Assembly: GCA_017479265.1 (NCBI GenBank)
Contig: JAFVCK010000014.1
Span: forward strand, 1-56,318
Length of the DNA stretch: 56,318 nucleotides
Source of the DNA: Bacteroidales bacterium
GTDB taxonomy: Bacteria; Bacteroidota; Bacteroidia; Bacteroidales; UBA932
Reading direction: 5' to 3'
Shown here: positions 10,401 to 17,837 of the stretch, piece after piece
Numbering within the stretch: the stretch's first letter is position 1
Layout: every line of letters starts with the position of its first letter
Notes under the pieces: generated by a model
The model's database searches: none
The model's input: only the letters and a program-made list of their open reading frames with translations
What the model was told of the DNA's origin: nothing
Translations under genes and position numbers: made by a program

Positions 10401-10545
10401 ATGCGCCGGCAACGGGGGCATCGGTCTCATCCACGACCCTGCCCGTCACTTTCCTCAACTGTTGGGAGTATGCGGGAAGGACGGACAGGACGATGAATAT
10501 GACTGACAGCAGGGTCGGCAGCAGAGTGCCCTTCTTCAAATGCAT
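7450..10545 (-). CDS. SusC/RagA-family TonB-linked outer membrane transporter (copy 2)
   Basis: 1031-aa TonB-dependent transporter. It has a signal peptide ending PAYSQ, a CarboxypepD_reg-like domain (VTGRVVDETDAPVAGAY), a plug with YGVRGANGIVLITTRRG, and a C-terminal barrel ending GVNVNF. It starts 4 bp after the stop of the beta-helix-like lipoprotein, so it is second in the operon. The plug and first barrel strands match the SusC at 1467-4535 closely, while extracellular loops differ, as expected if the two pairs have diverged in ligand. Imports an unknown ligand through the outer membrane. Confidence 0.95.
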   Translation of the reverse strand: MHLKKGTLLPTLLSVIFIVLSVLPAYSQQLRKVTGRVVDETDAPVAGAYIVVKGETRGVMTDNDGRFNIDVSSRDVLVASFLGYEDEEMAVREQNEVIFKLVPVADRLDEAIAVAYGTQRKASVIGSISTVQMEQLASPMGQISTGLAGKLAGVVAMQRTGEPGASAEFWIRGVNTFGANSKPLILVDGVEREMDLVDVEDIASFSILKDATATALYGVRGANGIVLITTRRGAETKPKVNIKLETGFTSPVKLPEMADTEQFIDYVNALYTENGSEAPISEIDKGRYLDQTYDPYLYPSVDWVNSIFKRFAQTHRINMNVTGGTKNIRYYVGGSYYFEDGILNTADNDRYNSQMNFQKFNFRSNVDINITRSTILGLSLSTQYTTKNSPGRALTDILNYTMINTPIVMPLVYPDNVLSEVKNTNNPYNYVNESGFRTIKRNTAQSTISLTQDFSEIITEGLQAKIQMSWDAWNETNLNRGKVPPTYSATGRDADGNLEYIMQDDYKGYMTLTSTNKGWNSLNLEASVLYERVLASAHRVSGMLLFSMRTRDDNVPDHKVRGDEKGDDYLESFPYRNMGLAGRATYSFKDRYFTEFNFGYNGSENFSPGHRFGFFPSFALGYMISNEPFWDGIKSYVNELKFKASWGKIGNDQIGGERRFVYNTTMNTSTGTGANWGKEEAIYLASISTGQSGNPNVGWEEAMKFNAGFELGLFGKVSYMFDFFYDRRSGIFLPQESLPSAVGVLEQKYVNVGQMENSGIDMTLQYDQTFAGGFNLSAKATYTFNRNRRIFDDKPDQIWKYQNTAGFVNNQQRGLIAAGLFTSQEDIDTWPKQSFGVVKPGDIKYVDVNDDGVVDVLDVVPIGYTTVPEINYGFGLSMSWKGIDFSFFFNGVGHVTRIIGGTNFWGGTSTTALQSGQIYKDVALHHWTTDNPDPNAKYPRLSLAKAENNSQNSTFWQRDMSFLRMKNIELGYTLPKKWTKRAGMSAVRFYVQGVNLLTFSKFKLWDPELDANYGNVYPMTKNISLGVNVNF

Positions 10546-10549
10546 TGTT

Positions 10550-12691
10550 TTATTTCTTGAGTCTGTAGAGTACTATTGCGTTGTTGCAGTCAGAAGCAAG
10601 GATGTAGGTATTGCCGTCGATGGTACGGACACGGCAGTCGCCGCACTGGTTGCCGTTGGCGTTGGTATCGTCGGTAAGAGGATTGGTCACGTTGGGCTGG
10701 CCCAGAGGGAAGATGGCTCCGCTGTCCTGGGTGAGCATCTCGATGTTCTCCTTGAGGGTGAGCTTCTTGTCAATCTTGATAAGGCGCACCGTTCCGGCAA
10801 AAGTCTTATCGGCCACGCCGGGCTTCAGGGAGGTGTAGGCCATGAAATATGCCCTTCCGAACTTGAAGAAATTCACTCCGAACATGCCGTCGAACTGGCC
10901 GTCTTCGCAAGCAAGGGAGAGTTCGAAGGAGGTGGTTTCTATGCGGTTCCATACCGTAGGGACATTGGTGACGCCGCTTCCCGCATGTATGTATTCATCG
11001 CTGTCGAAGTACCTGTAGAGCTGGGACATGCTGCTGGCAGGATGGTTCATGAAGCCGCTCCTGAGCTCCTCGCCCGTCCACTTGCCGTCCACTATGGGAT
11101 ACATCCAGATACGTCCGCTCTGATAGTAGTTGGGGACGAGGACCTCGCCGTCCTGCATGGTTCCGTTCCAGCCCAGGCGGTCGCCTATGCGGAGTCCGCC
11201 CATAGCCCTGTGGCTGACAAGGAGTTCGGGCTCGGAAGTGACGCTGTCATACTTCCATACCTTGAAGATTTCGTCCTCGCTCTCACGTGCGCAGTTGCCG
11301 ACCAGAAGGGTTGTGCTTCCGTCCTCATTGTCAACTACATACAGGCCGCTGAAAGCGAAGGTGCTGCGGTCCTTAAGATAGTTGGCGGGAGTCTTGAGGG
11401 TCTTGATTTCGGTAGGATTTCCGATAGGGAAATAGTATATCTGGGACTCAACCGCGATGTTGTTCAGGTCGGTGATGGTCCTTGCTATATATACATATTC
11501 GTTGTCCATGGCAACTGCACGCAGCCAGTCGCTGCCTTCGCCCTTGAGGGTGGAAGCGACAGCAGGGTCCTTCTCATAGGTGGTAAGTCCGGGAAGAGGG
11601 TCTGTACCCCACCAGGAATCGCCTGCACGGTATGCCCAGACCTCTACAACCTCGGGCATGGAAGTGTCGTTGGCGGGATAGAGTTCCTTGGTGTCCTCGT
11701 CAACCAGCATGTCGGGAACGAATACGCATTCGCCGCCGGGAGCGGTGTTGACGGTGTACATGAACTCTACGCCCTCGGACTTGCGGTTAGTATCGTCGGT
11801 TCCGTTGCCGAAGGTTATGTTGCAGTTGAAAAGGCTGTAGAAGTTGATTGCCGCGGTGGCCTCATCGGCGATGAAGTTGTTGCCGGCGATGGTGGCGACA
11901 GTGCCCACCTCGTTGTCGAAGAACTCGGCTGCATCCTCGCCCATGCGGATTGCATAGCTCTTGTAGAAGCCGGTGAAGGTGTTTCCGAGCAGGTTGACCT
12001 GTGCGTCATAAGCCTGGATGAGCCTATGTCCCTTGCCCATGAAGGTATTGTTGCGCACTACGTCGTTGCCATCCTTGCTGCCTATGGTCTCTCCGCGGAG
12101 CACCAGTGCGGTAGCGTCGCCCGCGGCAACATCCTTGTCGGCGGATACGAGGCCGCTGATGTCAACGGTCATGTTCTCCATGTTGAAGCCGTACTTGGCA
12201 TCGTGTACGAACACTGCGAAAGGATAGTTGTTCCTGCCGTCCTTCATTGCTATGGAAGGCACGGCGATGGGAGTCTTGGCAGGCTTGATGGTGAAGTTCT
12301 TGATGGAAACTTCGGCCTTGCTGATTTCGATTGAACCGTCGAGCACCGCTCCTGTCTTGCCGTCAATGACAAGAGGGAAGGTCACGTTTTCGTCGATAAC
12401 TATGTTCTCTTCGAGGACACCTGCAGAAAGAGTGATGACAGCTGCCTCTTTAGCCAGTTTCGCGGACTCGAGGGCGGATGCGAAAGTATCGAAACCCGTG
12501 GTGTTGTTCAGCACTACCTTGCCGGTCACGCCGGGAGTGACGGGACCTTCGGAAGGATCTTCTGGCTTGTCGGGCTTCTCAGGGTCCTGACTTACGGGAG
12601 CGGGGTCCTGGGAAGCGTCAGGCTTAGCCTCGGGTTTGCACGCTGCGAGCATCACGGCGGCAATCATCATGGGGAATAGAATCTTTTTCAT
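10550..12691 (-). CDS. Large surface lipoprotein: beta-helix-like N half, propeller-like C half
   Basis: 713-aa lipoprotein that opens the SusCD operon. The signal ends at a lipobox (LAAC) near residue 18, followed by a Pro/Asp/Glu/Lys-rich linker (residues ~20-52) of the type that holds surface lipoproteins off the membrane. Residues ~55-300 show short repeats (VVRNNTFMGKGH, VNLLGNTFTGF, ATIAGNNFIA) like a right-handed parallel beta-helix of the pectate-lyase/NosD kind. The C-terminal ~350 residues contain regular blade-like strands (DNEYVYIARTI, GDRLGWNG, GNTYILASD) resembling DUF4623-type propeller proteins. No catalytic triad or lyase residues could be assigned, so binding rather than cleavage is as likely. 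Function inferred only from position and fold. Confidence 0.75.
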   Translation of the reverse strand: MKKILFPMMIAAVMLAACKPEAKPDASQDPAPVSQDPEKPDKPEDPSEGPVTPGVTGKVVLNNTTGFDTFASALESAKLAKEAAVITLSAGVLEENIVIDENVTFPLVIDGKTGAVLDGSIEISKAEVSIKNFTIKPAKTPIAVPSIAMKDGRNNYPFAVFVHDAKYGFNMENMTVDISGLVSADKDVAAGDATALVLRGETIGSKDGNDVVRNNTFMGKGHRLIQAYDAQVNLLGNTFTGFYKSYAIRMGEDAAEFFDNEVGTVATIAGNNFIADEATAAINFYSLFNCNITFGNGTDDTNRKSEGVEFMYTVNTAPGGECVFVPDMLVDEDTKELYPANDTSMPEVVEVWAYRAGDSWWGTDPLPGLTTYEKDPAVASTLKGEGSDWLRAVAMDNEYVYIARTITDLNNIAVESQIYYFPIGNPTEIKTLKTPANYLKDRSTFAFSGLYVVDNEDGSTTLLVGNCARESEDEIFKVWKYDSVTSEPELLVSHRAMGGLRIGDRLGWNGTMQDGEVLVPNYYQSGRIWMYPIVDGKWTGEELRSGFMNHPASSMSQLYRYFDSDEYIHAGSGVTNVPTVWNRIETTSFELSLACEDGQFDGMFGVNFFKFGRAYFMAYTSLKPGVADKTFAGTVRLIKIDKKLTLKENIEMLTQDSGAIFPLGQPNVTNPLTDDTNANGNQCGDCRVRTIDGNTYILASDCNNAIVLYRLKK

Positions 12692-12760
12692 ATAGCTGAA
12701 TTTAATTTGTTATCCATTTTAATGTTACAAAATCGCACCTCACTACACCTAAGTTAAGTG

Positions 12761-12791
12761 CAAAGTTACGAAAAAAAACTTTCAGATACAA
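12761..12791 (-). promoter_or_regulatory. Promoter of the lipoprotein-SusCD-SusCD operon
   Basis: On the minus strand TAACTTTG (12761-12768) matches the Bacteroidota -7 box, with TTG (12789-12791) exactly 20 bp upstream. The predicted start, near 12755, leaves a leader of about 60 nt before the lipoprotein ATG at 12691. No anti-sigma or hybrid two-component gene for it is in the window. Confidence 0.7.
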
Positions 12792-12813
12792 TGCAAACCG
12801 CCATAAATGCAGA

Positions 12814-12836
12814 CAGACCGGCTGTCTGCCGGTCTG
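12814..12836 (-). terminator. Probable dnaK terminator hairpin
   Basis: A perfect 9-bp stem (CAGACCGGC / GCCGGTCTG) with a 5-nt loop lies 31 bp past the dnaK stop. The downstream tract on the minus strand is only weakly T-rich, so efficiency is uncertain. Confidence 0.55.
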
Positions 12837-12867
12837 CCACAAGTATTTGTCCTTTGAGAAGCTGAGA

Positions 12868-14763
12868 TTACTGCTCGTCGGGAGTCTGGTCGGAAGGACC
12901 CTGGGGACCACCCTGAGGACCACCCTGGCCACCGAAGGGACCCTGGGGACCACCCTGCTGCTGTGCGCCCTGGCCTGCCTGGTACATGGACTCGAAGGCC
13001 TTGTTCAGAAGCTCTGTGTAGTGGTCGATATCAGCGATGTTCCGGGCCTTCACCGCATCCTTGAGGGCAGCGACATTCTTCTCCACGTCCTCCTTTATGT
13101 TTGCCGGGACCTTGTCGCCGTTCTCCCTGAGGAATTTCTCGGCCTGGAAGCAGAGGGAATCAGCGTTGTTGATCTTGTCAACCCTTTCCTTCTCCGCCTT
13201 GTCGGCAGCCTCGTTGGCCTTGGCCTCGTCACGCATCCTGTTGATTTCCTCCTCGCTGAGTCCGGAAGAAGCCTCGATGCGGATGTTCTGCTCCTTGCCC
13301 GTAGCCTTGTCCTTGGCGGTGACGGACAGTATGCCGTTACGGTCTATGTCGAAGGAAACCTCAATCTGGGGCACTCCACGGGGTGCGGGAGCGATGCCGT
13401 CCAGATGGAACACGCCAATCTGCTTGTTGTCCTTGGCCATGGGGCGCTCGCCCTGGAGGACCCTGATTTCCACTGAAGGCTGGTTGTCAACCGCGGTGGA
13501 GAACACCTGCTCCTTGCGTACGGGGATGGTGGTGTTGGCATCGATTATCCTTGTCATGACACCGCCGAGGGTCTCGATTCCGAGTGACAGAGGAGTGACA
13601 TCCAGAAGGAGCACGTCCTTGACATCGCCGGCGAGCACACCGCCCTGTATGGAAGCGCCTATTGCCACGACCTCGTCGGGGTTGACGCTCTTGTTTGGCT
13701 CTTTGCCGAAGAATTCCTTGACAATCTCCTGGACCCTGGGGATACGGGTGGAACCGCCCACGAGCAAGACCTCGTCAATCTGGGATGCGCTCAGGCGGGC
13801 ATCGCTCAGGGCCTTGCGGCAAGGCTCTATGCAACGGGCGAAGAGGTTGTCGCTGAGCTGCTCGAACTTGGCGCGGGTAAGAGTCTTTACAAGGTGCTTG
13901 GGCACGCCGTCCACAGGCATGATGTAAGGCAGGTTGATTTCGGTGGAATTCTGGTTGGAAAGCTCGATTTTAGCCTTCTCGGCAGCCTCTTTCAGCCTCT
14001 GGAGGGCCATAGGGTCCTTCTTGAGGTCGGCGCCGAAGTTCTCGGATGCGAACTCGCTTGCCAGCCAGTCTATGATCTTCTGGTCGAAGTCGTCACCGCC
14101 GAGGTGAGTGTCGCCGTTGGTGGACTTCACCTCGAAAATGCCGTCGCCCAGTTCCAGTATGGAGATATCGAAGGTACCGCCGCCGAGGTCGAACACTGCG
14201 ACCTTCATGTTGGAATTCTTCTTGTCCAGACCATATGCCAGAGCTGCTGCCGTAGGCTCGTTGATTATACGCTCAACCTCAAGTCCTGCAATCTTGCCGG
14301 CCTCCTTGGTAGCCTGGCGCTGGGAATCGCTGAAGTATGCGGGAACCGTGATGACGGCCTTGGTAACTTCCTGTCCCAGATATTCTTCCGCAGTCTTCTT
14401 CATCTTCTGGAGAATCATTGCGGAGATTTCCTGAGGTGAATACATGCGGCCGTCTATGTTGACGCGCGGAGTATTGTTCTCACCCCTTGACACGGTGTAG
14501 GGCATACGCTCCACTTCCCTGGAGACCTGGTCGAAGGTCTCGCCCATGAACCTCTTGATGGAGAACACGGTGTTCTTGGGGTTGGTGATGGCCTGGCGCT
14601 TTGCCGGGCTTCCTATCTTCCTCTCGCCGCCTTCGGTGAAAGCGACTACGGAAGGTGTGGTCCTCTGACCTTCGTTGTTGATTATGACTGTAGGCTGATT
14701 ACCTTCCATTACAGCAACGCAGCTGTTGGTAGTACCCAAGTCGATTCCGATAATTTTTCCCAT
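12868..14763 (-). CDS. dnaK: Chaperone DnaK (Hsp70)
   Basis: 631-aa cytoplasmic ATP-dependent chaperone that folds and protects proteins together with DnaJ and GrpE. The start at 14763 gives the canonical [14 protein letters not shown] and has a good AAAGGAGA ribosome site just upstream; a Met 30 bp further up is inside the leader. The ATPase domain shows AVITVPAYF, the DLGGGTFD phosphate loop and VGGSTRIP. The substrate-binding domain starts at about residue 390 ([14 protein letters not shown]). The C-terminal lid ends in a Gly/Gln/Pro-rich tail ([10 protein letters not shown]) and acidic DEQ, typical for Bacteroidota. grpE and dnaJ are not next to it. It has its own promoter and probable terminator, so it seems monocistronic. 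Confidence 0.98.
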   Translation of the reverse strand: MGKIIGIDLGTTNSCVAVMEGNQPTVIINNEGQRTTPSVVAFTEGGERKIGSPAKRQAITNPKNTVFSIKRFMGETFDQVSREVERMPYTVSRGENNTPRVNIDGRMYSPQEISAMILQKMKKTAEEYLGQEVTKAVITVPAYFSDSQRQATKEAGKIAGLEVERIINEPTAAALAYGLDKKNSNMKVAVFDLGGGTFDISILELGDGIFEVKSTNGDTHLGGDDFDQKIIDWLASEFASENFGADLKKDPMALQRLKEAAEKAKIELSNQNSTEINLPYIMPVDGVPKHLVKTLTRAKFEQLSDNLFARCIEPCRKALSDARLSASQIDEVLLVGGSTRIPRVQEIVKEFFGKEPNKSVNPDEVVAIGASIQGGVLAGDVKDVLLLDVTPLSLGIETLGGVMTRIIDANTTIPVRKEQVFSTAVDNQPSVEIRVLQGERPMAKDNKQIGVFHLDGIAPAPRGVPQIEVSFDIDRNGILSVTAKDKATGKEQNIRIEASSGLSEEEINRMRDEAKANEAADKAEKERVDKINNADSLCFQAEKFLRENGDKVPANIKEDVEKNVAALKDAVKARNIADIDHYTELLNKAFESMYQAGQGAQQQGGPQGPFGGQGGPQGGPQGPSDQTPDEQ

Positions 14764-14821
14764 AATATTTTCTCCTTTTTTGTTTTCATTCAATGTCCAA
14801 AGGGACGACTCCCCTTCAATC

Positions 14822-14853
14822 CAATGTTATGCCATCTTCTTTTTTATGCCAAA
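14822..14853 (-). promoter_or_regulatory. dnaK promoter
   Basis: Minus-strand TAACATTG (14822-14829) differs at one position from TAnnTTTG, with TTTG at 14850-14853 (TTG spaced by 20 bp). The leader would be about 50 nt and contains a small AAGGG/CCCTT hairpin. It overlaps the region upstream of the divergent pseudouridine synthase. Confidence 0.5.
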
Positions 14854-14870
14854 TTGTCAGAATAAAGTTG

Positions 14871-14878
14871 TACCTTTG
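14871..14878 (+). promoter_or_regulatory. Promoter -7 box of the pseudouridine synthase gene
   Basis: TACCTTTG matches TAnnTTTG and lies 19 bp before the ATG at 14898; no clear TTG is found at the usual distance. It is divergent from, and interleaved with, the dnaK promoter. Confidence 0.5.
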
Positions 14879-14897
14879 TCACATCAAAGCGCTCGAT

Positions 14898-15611
14898 ATG
14901 GTTTACAGACAACTGACAGAAGAGGAATACGCCGACCTTCAGGACCGCATACTGTATGAGGACAACCATCTCCTTATCGCGGACAAGAGGCCGGGAGAAA
15001 TAGTGCAGGGGGACAAGAGCGGCGACGAGCCCCTGTCGGAAAAATACAAGGCTTTCATCGCCGCCCGCGATTCAAAGCCGGGGCAGGTATTCATGGGCGT
15101 ACCGCACCGCCTGGACCGCCCCGTGGGCGGTATCGTAGTGTTCGCCAAGACTTCCAAGGCGCTGGAACGCCTCTCCGGGATGTTCCGCGAAGGCAGGATG
15201 CACAAGACCTACTGGGCCCTTGTCTGCAAGGAGCCTGTCCCCTGCTGCGGCGAACTCACCCACTACCTGACAAGGAACGAAAAGAGCAACAAATCCTTCG
15301 TCAGCAATCCCGGGGCCAGGGATGCCAAGGAAGCCCGCCTCGCCTACAGGCTGCTGCAGGCCACCGACAGATACTGGCTCGTGGAGGTGGAACTCTTCAC
15401 GGGAAGGCATCACCAGATACGCTGCCAGCTCGCTGCCATAGGCTGCCCTATCAAAGGCGACCTCAAGTACGGCGCGCCAAGGTCCAACCCGGACGGAAGC
15501 ATCAGCCTGATGGCCAGGAACATACGCTTTGTCCATCCCGTAAAGGGGACGGAGATTGAGATAAACGCGCCCGTGCCTTCAAGTTGGAAGGGCGTTCATC
15601 CCGAATCCTGA
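14898..15611 (+). CDS. RluA-family RNA pseudouridine synthase (short form)
   Basis: 237-aa enzyme that isomerises specific uridines to pseudouridine in rRNA or tRNA. The catalytic Asp lies in VPHRLDRPVGG (about residue 75), the RluA-type HRLD motif. GRHHQIRCQLAAIGCPIKGD is the conserved RNA-binding/QIR motif, and KYGA is typical of the family. There is no N-terminal S4 domain, so it is the compact form. The start MVYRQLTEEE is preferred because the longer frame would begin upstream of the predicted promoter box at 14871. Its 3' end overlaps the convergent AraC-type gene by 16 bp. The exact RNA target cannot be told. Confidence 0.9.
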   Translation: MVYRQLTEEEYADLQDRILYEDNHLLIADKRPGEIVQGDKSGDEPLSEKYKAFIAARDSKPGQVFMGVPHRLDRPVGGIVVFAKTSKALERLSGMFREGRMHKTYWALVCKEPVPCCGELTHYLTRNEKSNKSFVSNPGARDAKEARLAYRLLQATDRYWLVEVELFTGRHHQIRCQLAAIGCPIKGDLKYGAPRSNPDGSISLMARNIRFVHPVKGTEIEINAPVPSSWKGVHPES

Positions 15612-16705
15612 ACGGTCCCGTCCGGGGCTGTCTCGTCCCGGGGAGCGGCCGTCTCCTCCACGGGTGGCTCCATTTCACCACGAGGGGCCGGCTCCTCATC
15701 CTTGGAAGGCATCATCTCGTCCTGCTCGTCCAGCCAGCGCTTGGGGGTCATTCCCAAGAACATGTCGAAAGCCGCCACGAAGGTGGCCCTGTTGTTGAAT
15801 CCCGACATGCTCCAGAGCTGCATCTGCTTAAGATGCGGATTCCGCCTGTATAGCTCCATGGCATAGCTGACCCTGCATCCGTTCACAATCCTCCTGAAAT
15901 TGAGCCCCTGGGTGGTATTTATCATCCTTGACAGATAGGACCTGTTGGTGCCGAGTTCCCTTGCCATGTCTTCCACCCTGTATTTGCTGTTCAGGTAGGG
16001 CCTTTTCTCCATCAGGAGCACGCACATGGCCTTGTGCAGGCGCAGGTAGCGGGCCGGCACCAGTCCGTCTGAAAGGCCGAATGGCAGGCTGACAGTCTCC
16101 TCCTGAAGGGCGCAGTCCTCCTCTTCTTCGCCCAGGGCAACGTTCCTTTTTGTCAGGCACCTGCACAGCAGAAAGACATACATCATGGCGGACACAGCAA
16201 GGGAAATGTAATAGACTACGGTACTCCACCTGCTGAGCATCAAGGTGGAAGCGATGCAGACATGGAAGTAGAAAAACAGTATCACCGTGGTATTCAGGAA
16301 TACCAGCACCACTTCCCAGCCAGACACCATGCACTTCATGAAATCCTTGTCCGAGAGCATGGACGAAAGCTTGAAGGCGAGCCTGAACGCAACCGGAGCC
16401 ACCACGACGGCATTGTATGCAACATGCCGCTGCACGAAGCTCATTCCTCCCCCGAAAATGGCCAGCAGCAAAGCCGCCGACAGCGTCAGGAGAGCCAGCG
16501 CCAGGACCTGATACTTGGAATCGCCCTCCCACGGAGAAAGCAAAAGTATGGAAGAACCCACAGACAGGTCATACATCAGACAATCCGTCTCAAAGCCTCC
16601 GCCATACACCAGCCTCAAGCCCTGACAAAACAGCATGGAGGCGAGCGATACACAAAACAGGATGACAGCAATATCGATTTTTCCCTCAAGCTCTTTCTTT
16701 CCCAT
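15596..16705 (-). CDS. Membrane-anchored AraC-family transcriptional regulator
   Basis: 369-aa protein with about six or seven hydrophobic segments in the first ~220 residues (for example IDIAVILFCVSLASMLF and VVLVFLNTTVILFFYF). A C-terminal AraC/XylS double helix-turn-helix follows (VEDMARELGTNRSYLSRMINTTQG, then FVAAFDMFLGMTPKRW). The DNA-binding domain would sit on the cytoplasmic face, so this is a one-component membrane regulator; the signal is unknown. After the HTH comes a ~35-residue Pro/Glu-rich tail with loosely repeated APR.E..P blocks. The start at 16705 (MGKKELEG) is chosen because the -7 box at 16759-16766 excludes the longer frame from the transcript. No partner gene is adjacent. 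Confidence 0.82.
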   Translation of the reverse strand: MGKKELEGKIDIAVILFCVSLASMLFCQGLRLVYGGGFETDCLMYDLSVGSSILLLSPWEGDSKYQVLALALLTLSAALLLAIFGGGMSFVQRHVAYNAVVVAPVAFRLAFKLSSMLSDKDFMKCMVSGWEVVLVFLNTTVILFFYFHVCIASTLMLSRWSTVVYYISLAVSAMMYVFLLCRCLTKRNVALGEEEEDCALQEETVSLPFGLSDGLVPARYLRLHKAMCVLLMEKRPYLNSKYRVEDMARELGTNRSYLSRMINTTQGLNFRRIVNGCRVSYAMELYRRNPHLKQMQLWSMSGFNNRATFVAAFDMFLGMTPKRWLDEQDEMMPSKDEEPAPRGEMEPPVEETAAPRDETAPDGTVQDSG

Positions 16706-16758
16706 AGCATCATTGTTAACATTATCATGGCCCTCCGGCCATCTCCTTGGTCCGGCGG

Positions 16759-16766
16759 CAAATGTA
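16759..16766 (-). promoter_or_regulatory. Promoter -7 box of the AraC-type gene
   Basis: Minus-strand TACATTTG matches TAnnTTTG. It sits directly after the T-run of the upstream terminator, and the predicted transcript starts near 16753. The leader contains a perfect hairpin (ATGGCC-CTCC-GGCCAT on the plus strand, 16727-16742). Confidence 0.5.
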
Positions 16767-16769
16767 TGC

Positions 16770-16805
16770 AAAAAAACCTGCTTCGGTGTTGTCCCAAAGC
16801 AGGTT
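16770..16805 (-). terminator. Terminator of the SPOR-M28-leuS-yitT operon
   Basis: Minus-strand hairpin with a 9-bp stem AACCTGCTT/AAGCAGGTT and a 13-nt loop, running into seven T residues. It lies about 35 bp after the YitT stop. It also contains a 10-bp direct repeat GTTGTCCCAA (16788-16797 and 16803-16812). Confidence 0.88.
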
Positions 16806-16841
16806 GTCCCAATTATTTACGTTTCTTTACAACATTGTACG

Positions 16842-17834
16842 CTAACTGGATGAGGGTTTATGCGATTCCAGGGCTTCATTCTCGAGCCCGCCGGGCTTTC
16901 CGCCGAGACTGTGCCTAAAACTTTCCTTTATAGTATCGAATCCCTTGCCGTAAACACCGCTTACGGAACTGACCGACAGGAAAGCGTCGGGGTCCATCAT
17001 CTTGACATAACGCAGAAGCAGATTGAGGTCCGTCTTCCTGGTTATCACCAGAAGCACATGGCTTTCATCCTTGGTGAACCATCCCTTGGCAGGAAGTACC
17101 GTCACTCCCCTGTGCAGGTCGTAGGTGATGGCATCCGCAATCTTGTCATAATGCTTGGACAGTATGAAAAGCTGCACCGACTGGCGGGAACCGGAAATAT
17201 AAAGGTCCACCACATAGCTGTTCACGGTCACGAGTATGAGGCCATAGACCACGTTGGTAATCTTGTCGGCCCAGTCCACCAGTTCCCCTGCCTTTGTATA
17301 GGAAGGGAACAGAAGGGAAGACAGTATAATCACGACATCCAGGGAAAGGATGATCTTGCCCAGGGAAATATTGCGGTACTTGTTGATTATCAGCGCTATG
17401 ATATCGGTTCCTCCCGTGCTTCCGCCCACGGACATGGACATTCCTATGCCGAGGCCGGCCATTATGCCGCCCATCAGCACGCACATCAGCTTGCCGTTGC
17501 GTATGGCCAGAATCTCGATTATTTCCGGTGGAATGACAGCCTGGAGCACATTGAGTCCGGCAGAAGCCAGTATTATGGCATAAATGGTCTTCGCGCCGGA
17601 GCCCATGCCCAGTATAAGGAAGGCCACTATGAGCAGTATGACATTCACTATGAAATAGGTATATCCCATGGGGAAACCCGTGGCATACTGCACTATGGAA
17701 CTTATACCGGTAACTCCGCCGCCGACTATGTTGTTGGGAGTCAGGAATATGGACCATCCGCCGACATAGACTATCACGCCTATGGTGACTATCAGGTATT
17801 CCTTTATTGTTGACCAGATTGCTTTGCTGTCCAT
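16842..17834 (-). CDS. YitT-family membrane protein with DUF2179 domain
   Basis: 330-aa inner-membrane protein. Five to six hydrophobic segments fill residues ~15-210, with the typical GGGVTGISSIVQYATG and GGSTGGTDIIALIINKY motifs of the YitT/DUF161 family. A soluble ~90-residue C-terminal DUF2179 domain (GVTVLPAKGWFTKDESHVLLVITRK, about residues 244-268) resembles small ligand-binding folds. The substrate is unknown. It starts 3 bp after the leuS stop, so it is translated from the same transcript, and a strong terminator follows it. Confidence 0.9.
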   Translation of the reverse strand: MDSKAIWSTIKEYLIVTIGVIVYVGGWSIFLTPNNIVGGGVTGISSIVQYATGFPMGYTYFIVNVILLIVAFLILGMGSGAKTIYAIILASAGLNVLQAVIPPEIIEILAIRNGKLMCVLMGGIMAGLGIGMSMSVGGSTGGTDIIALIINKYRNISLGKIILSLDVVIILSSLLFPSYTKAGELVDWADKITNVVYGLILVTVNSYVVDLYISGSRQSVQLFILSKHYDKIADAITYDLHRGVTVLPAKGWFTKDESHVLLVITRKTDLNLLLRYVKMMDPDAFLSVSSVSGVYGKGFDTIKESFRHSLGGKPGGLENEALESHKPSSS

Positions 17835-17837
17835 CGG

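Noticed and set aside
10340-12334. 664-codon plus-strand frame
   Set aside because: It lies opposite the lipoprotein and SusC genes and lacks domain motifs; shadow of the real genes.
16788-16812. Direct repeat GTTGTCCCAA, 15 bp apart
   Set aside because: It falls within and next to a terminator loop and has only two units; not enough for an operator claim.
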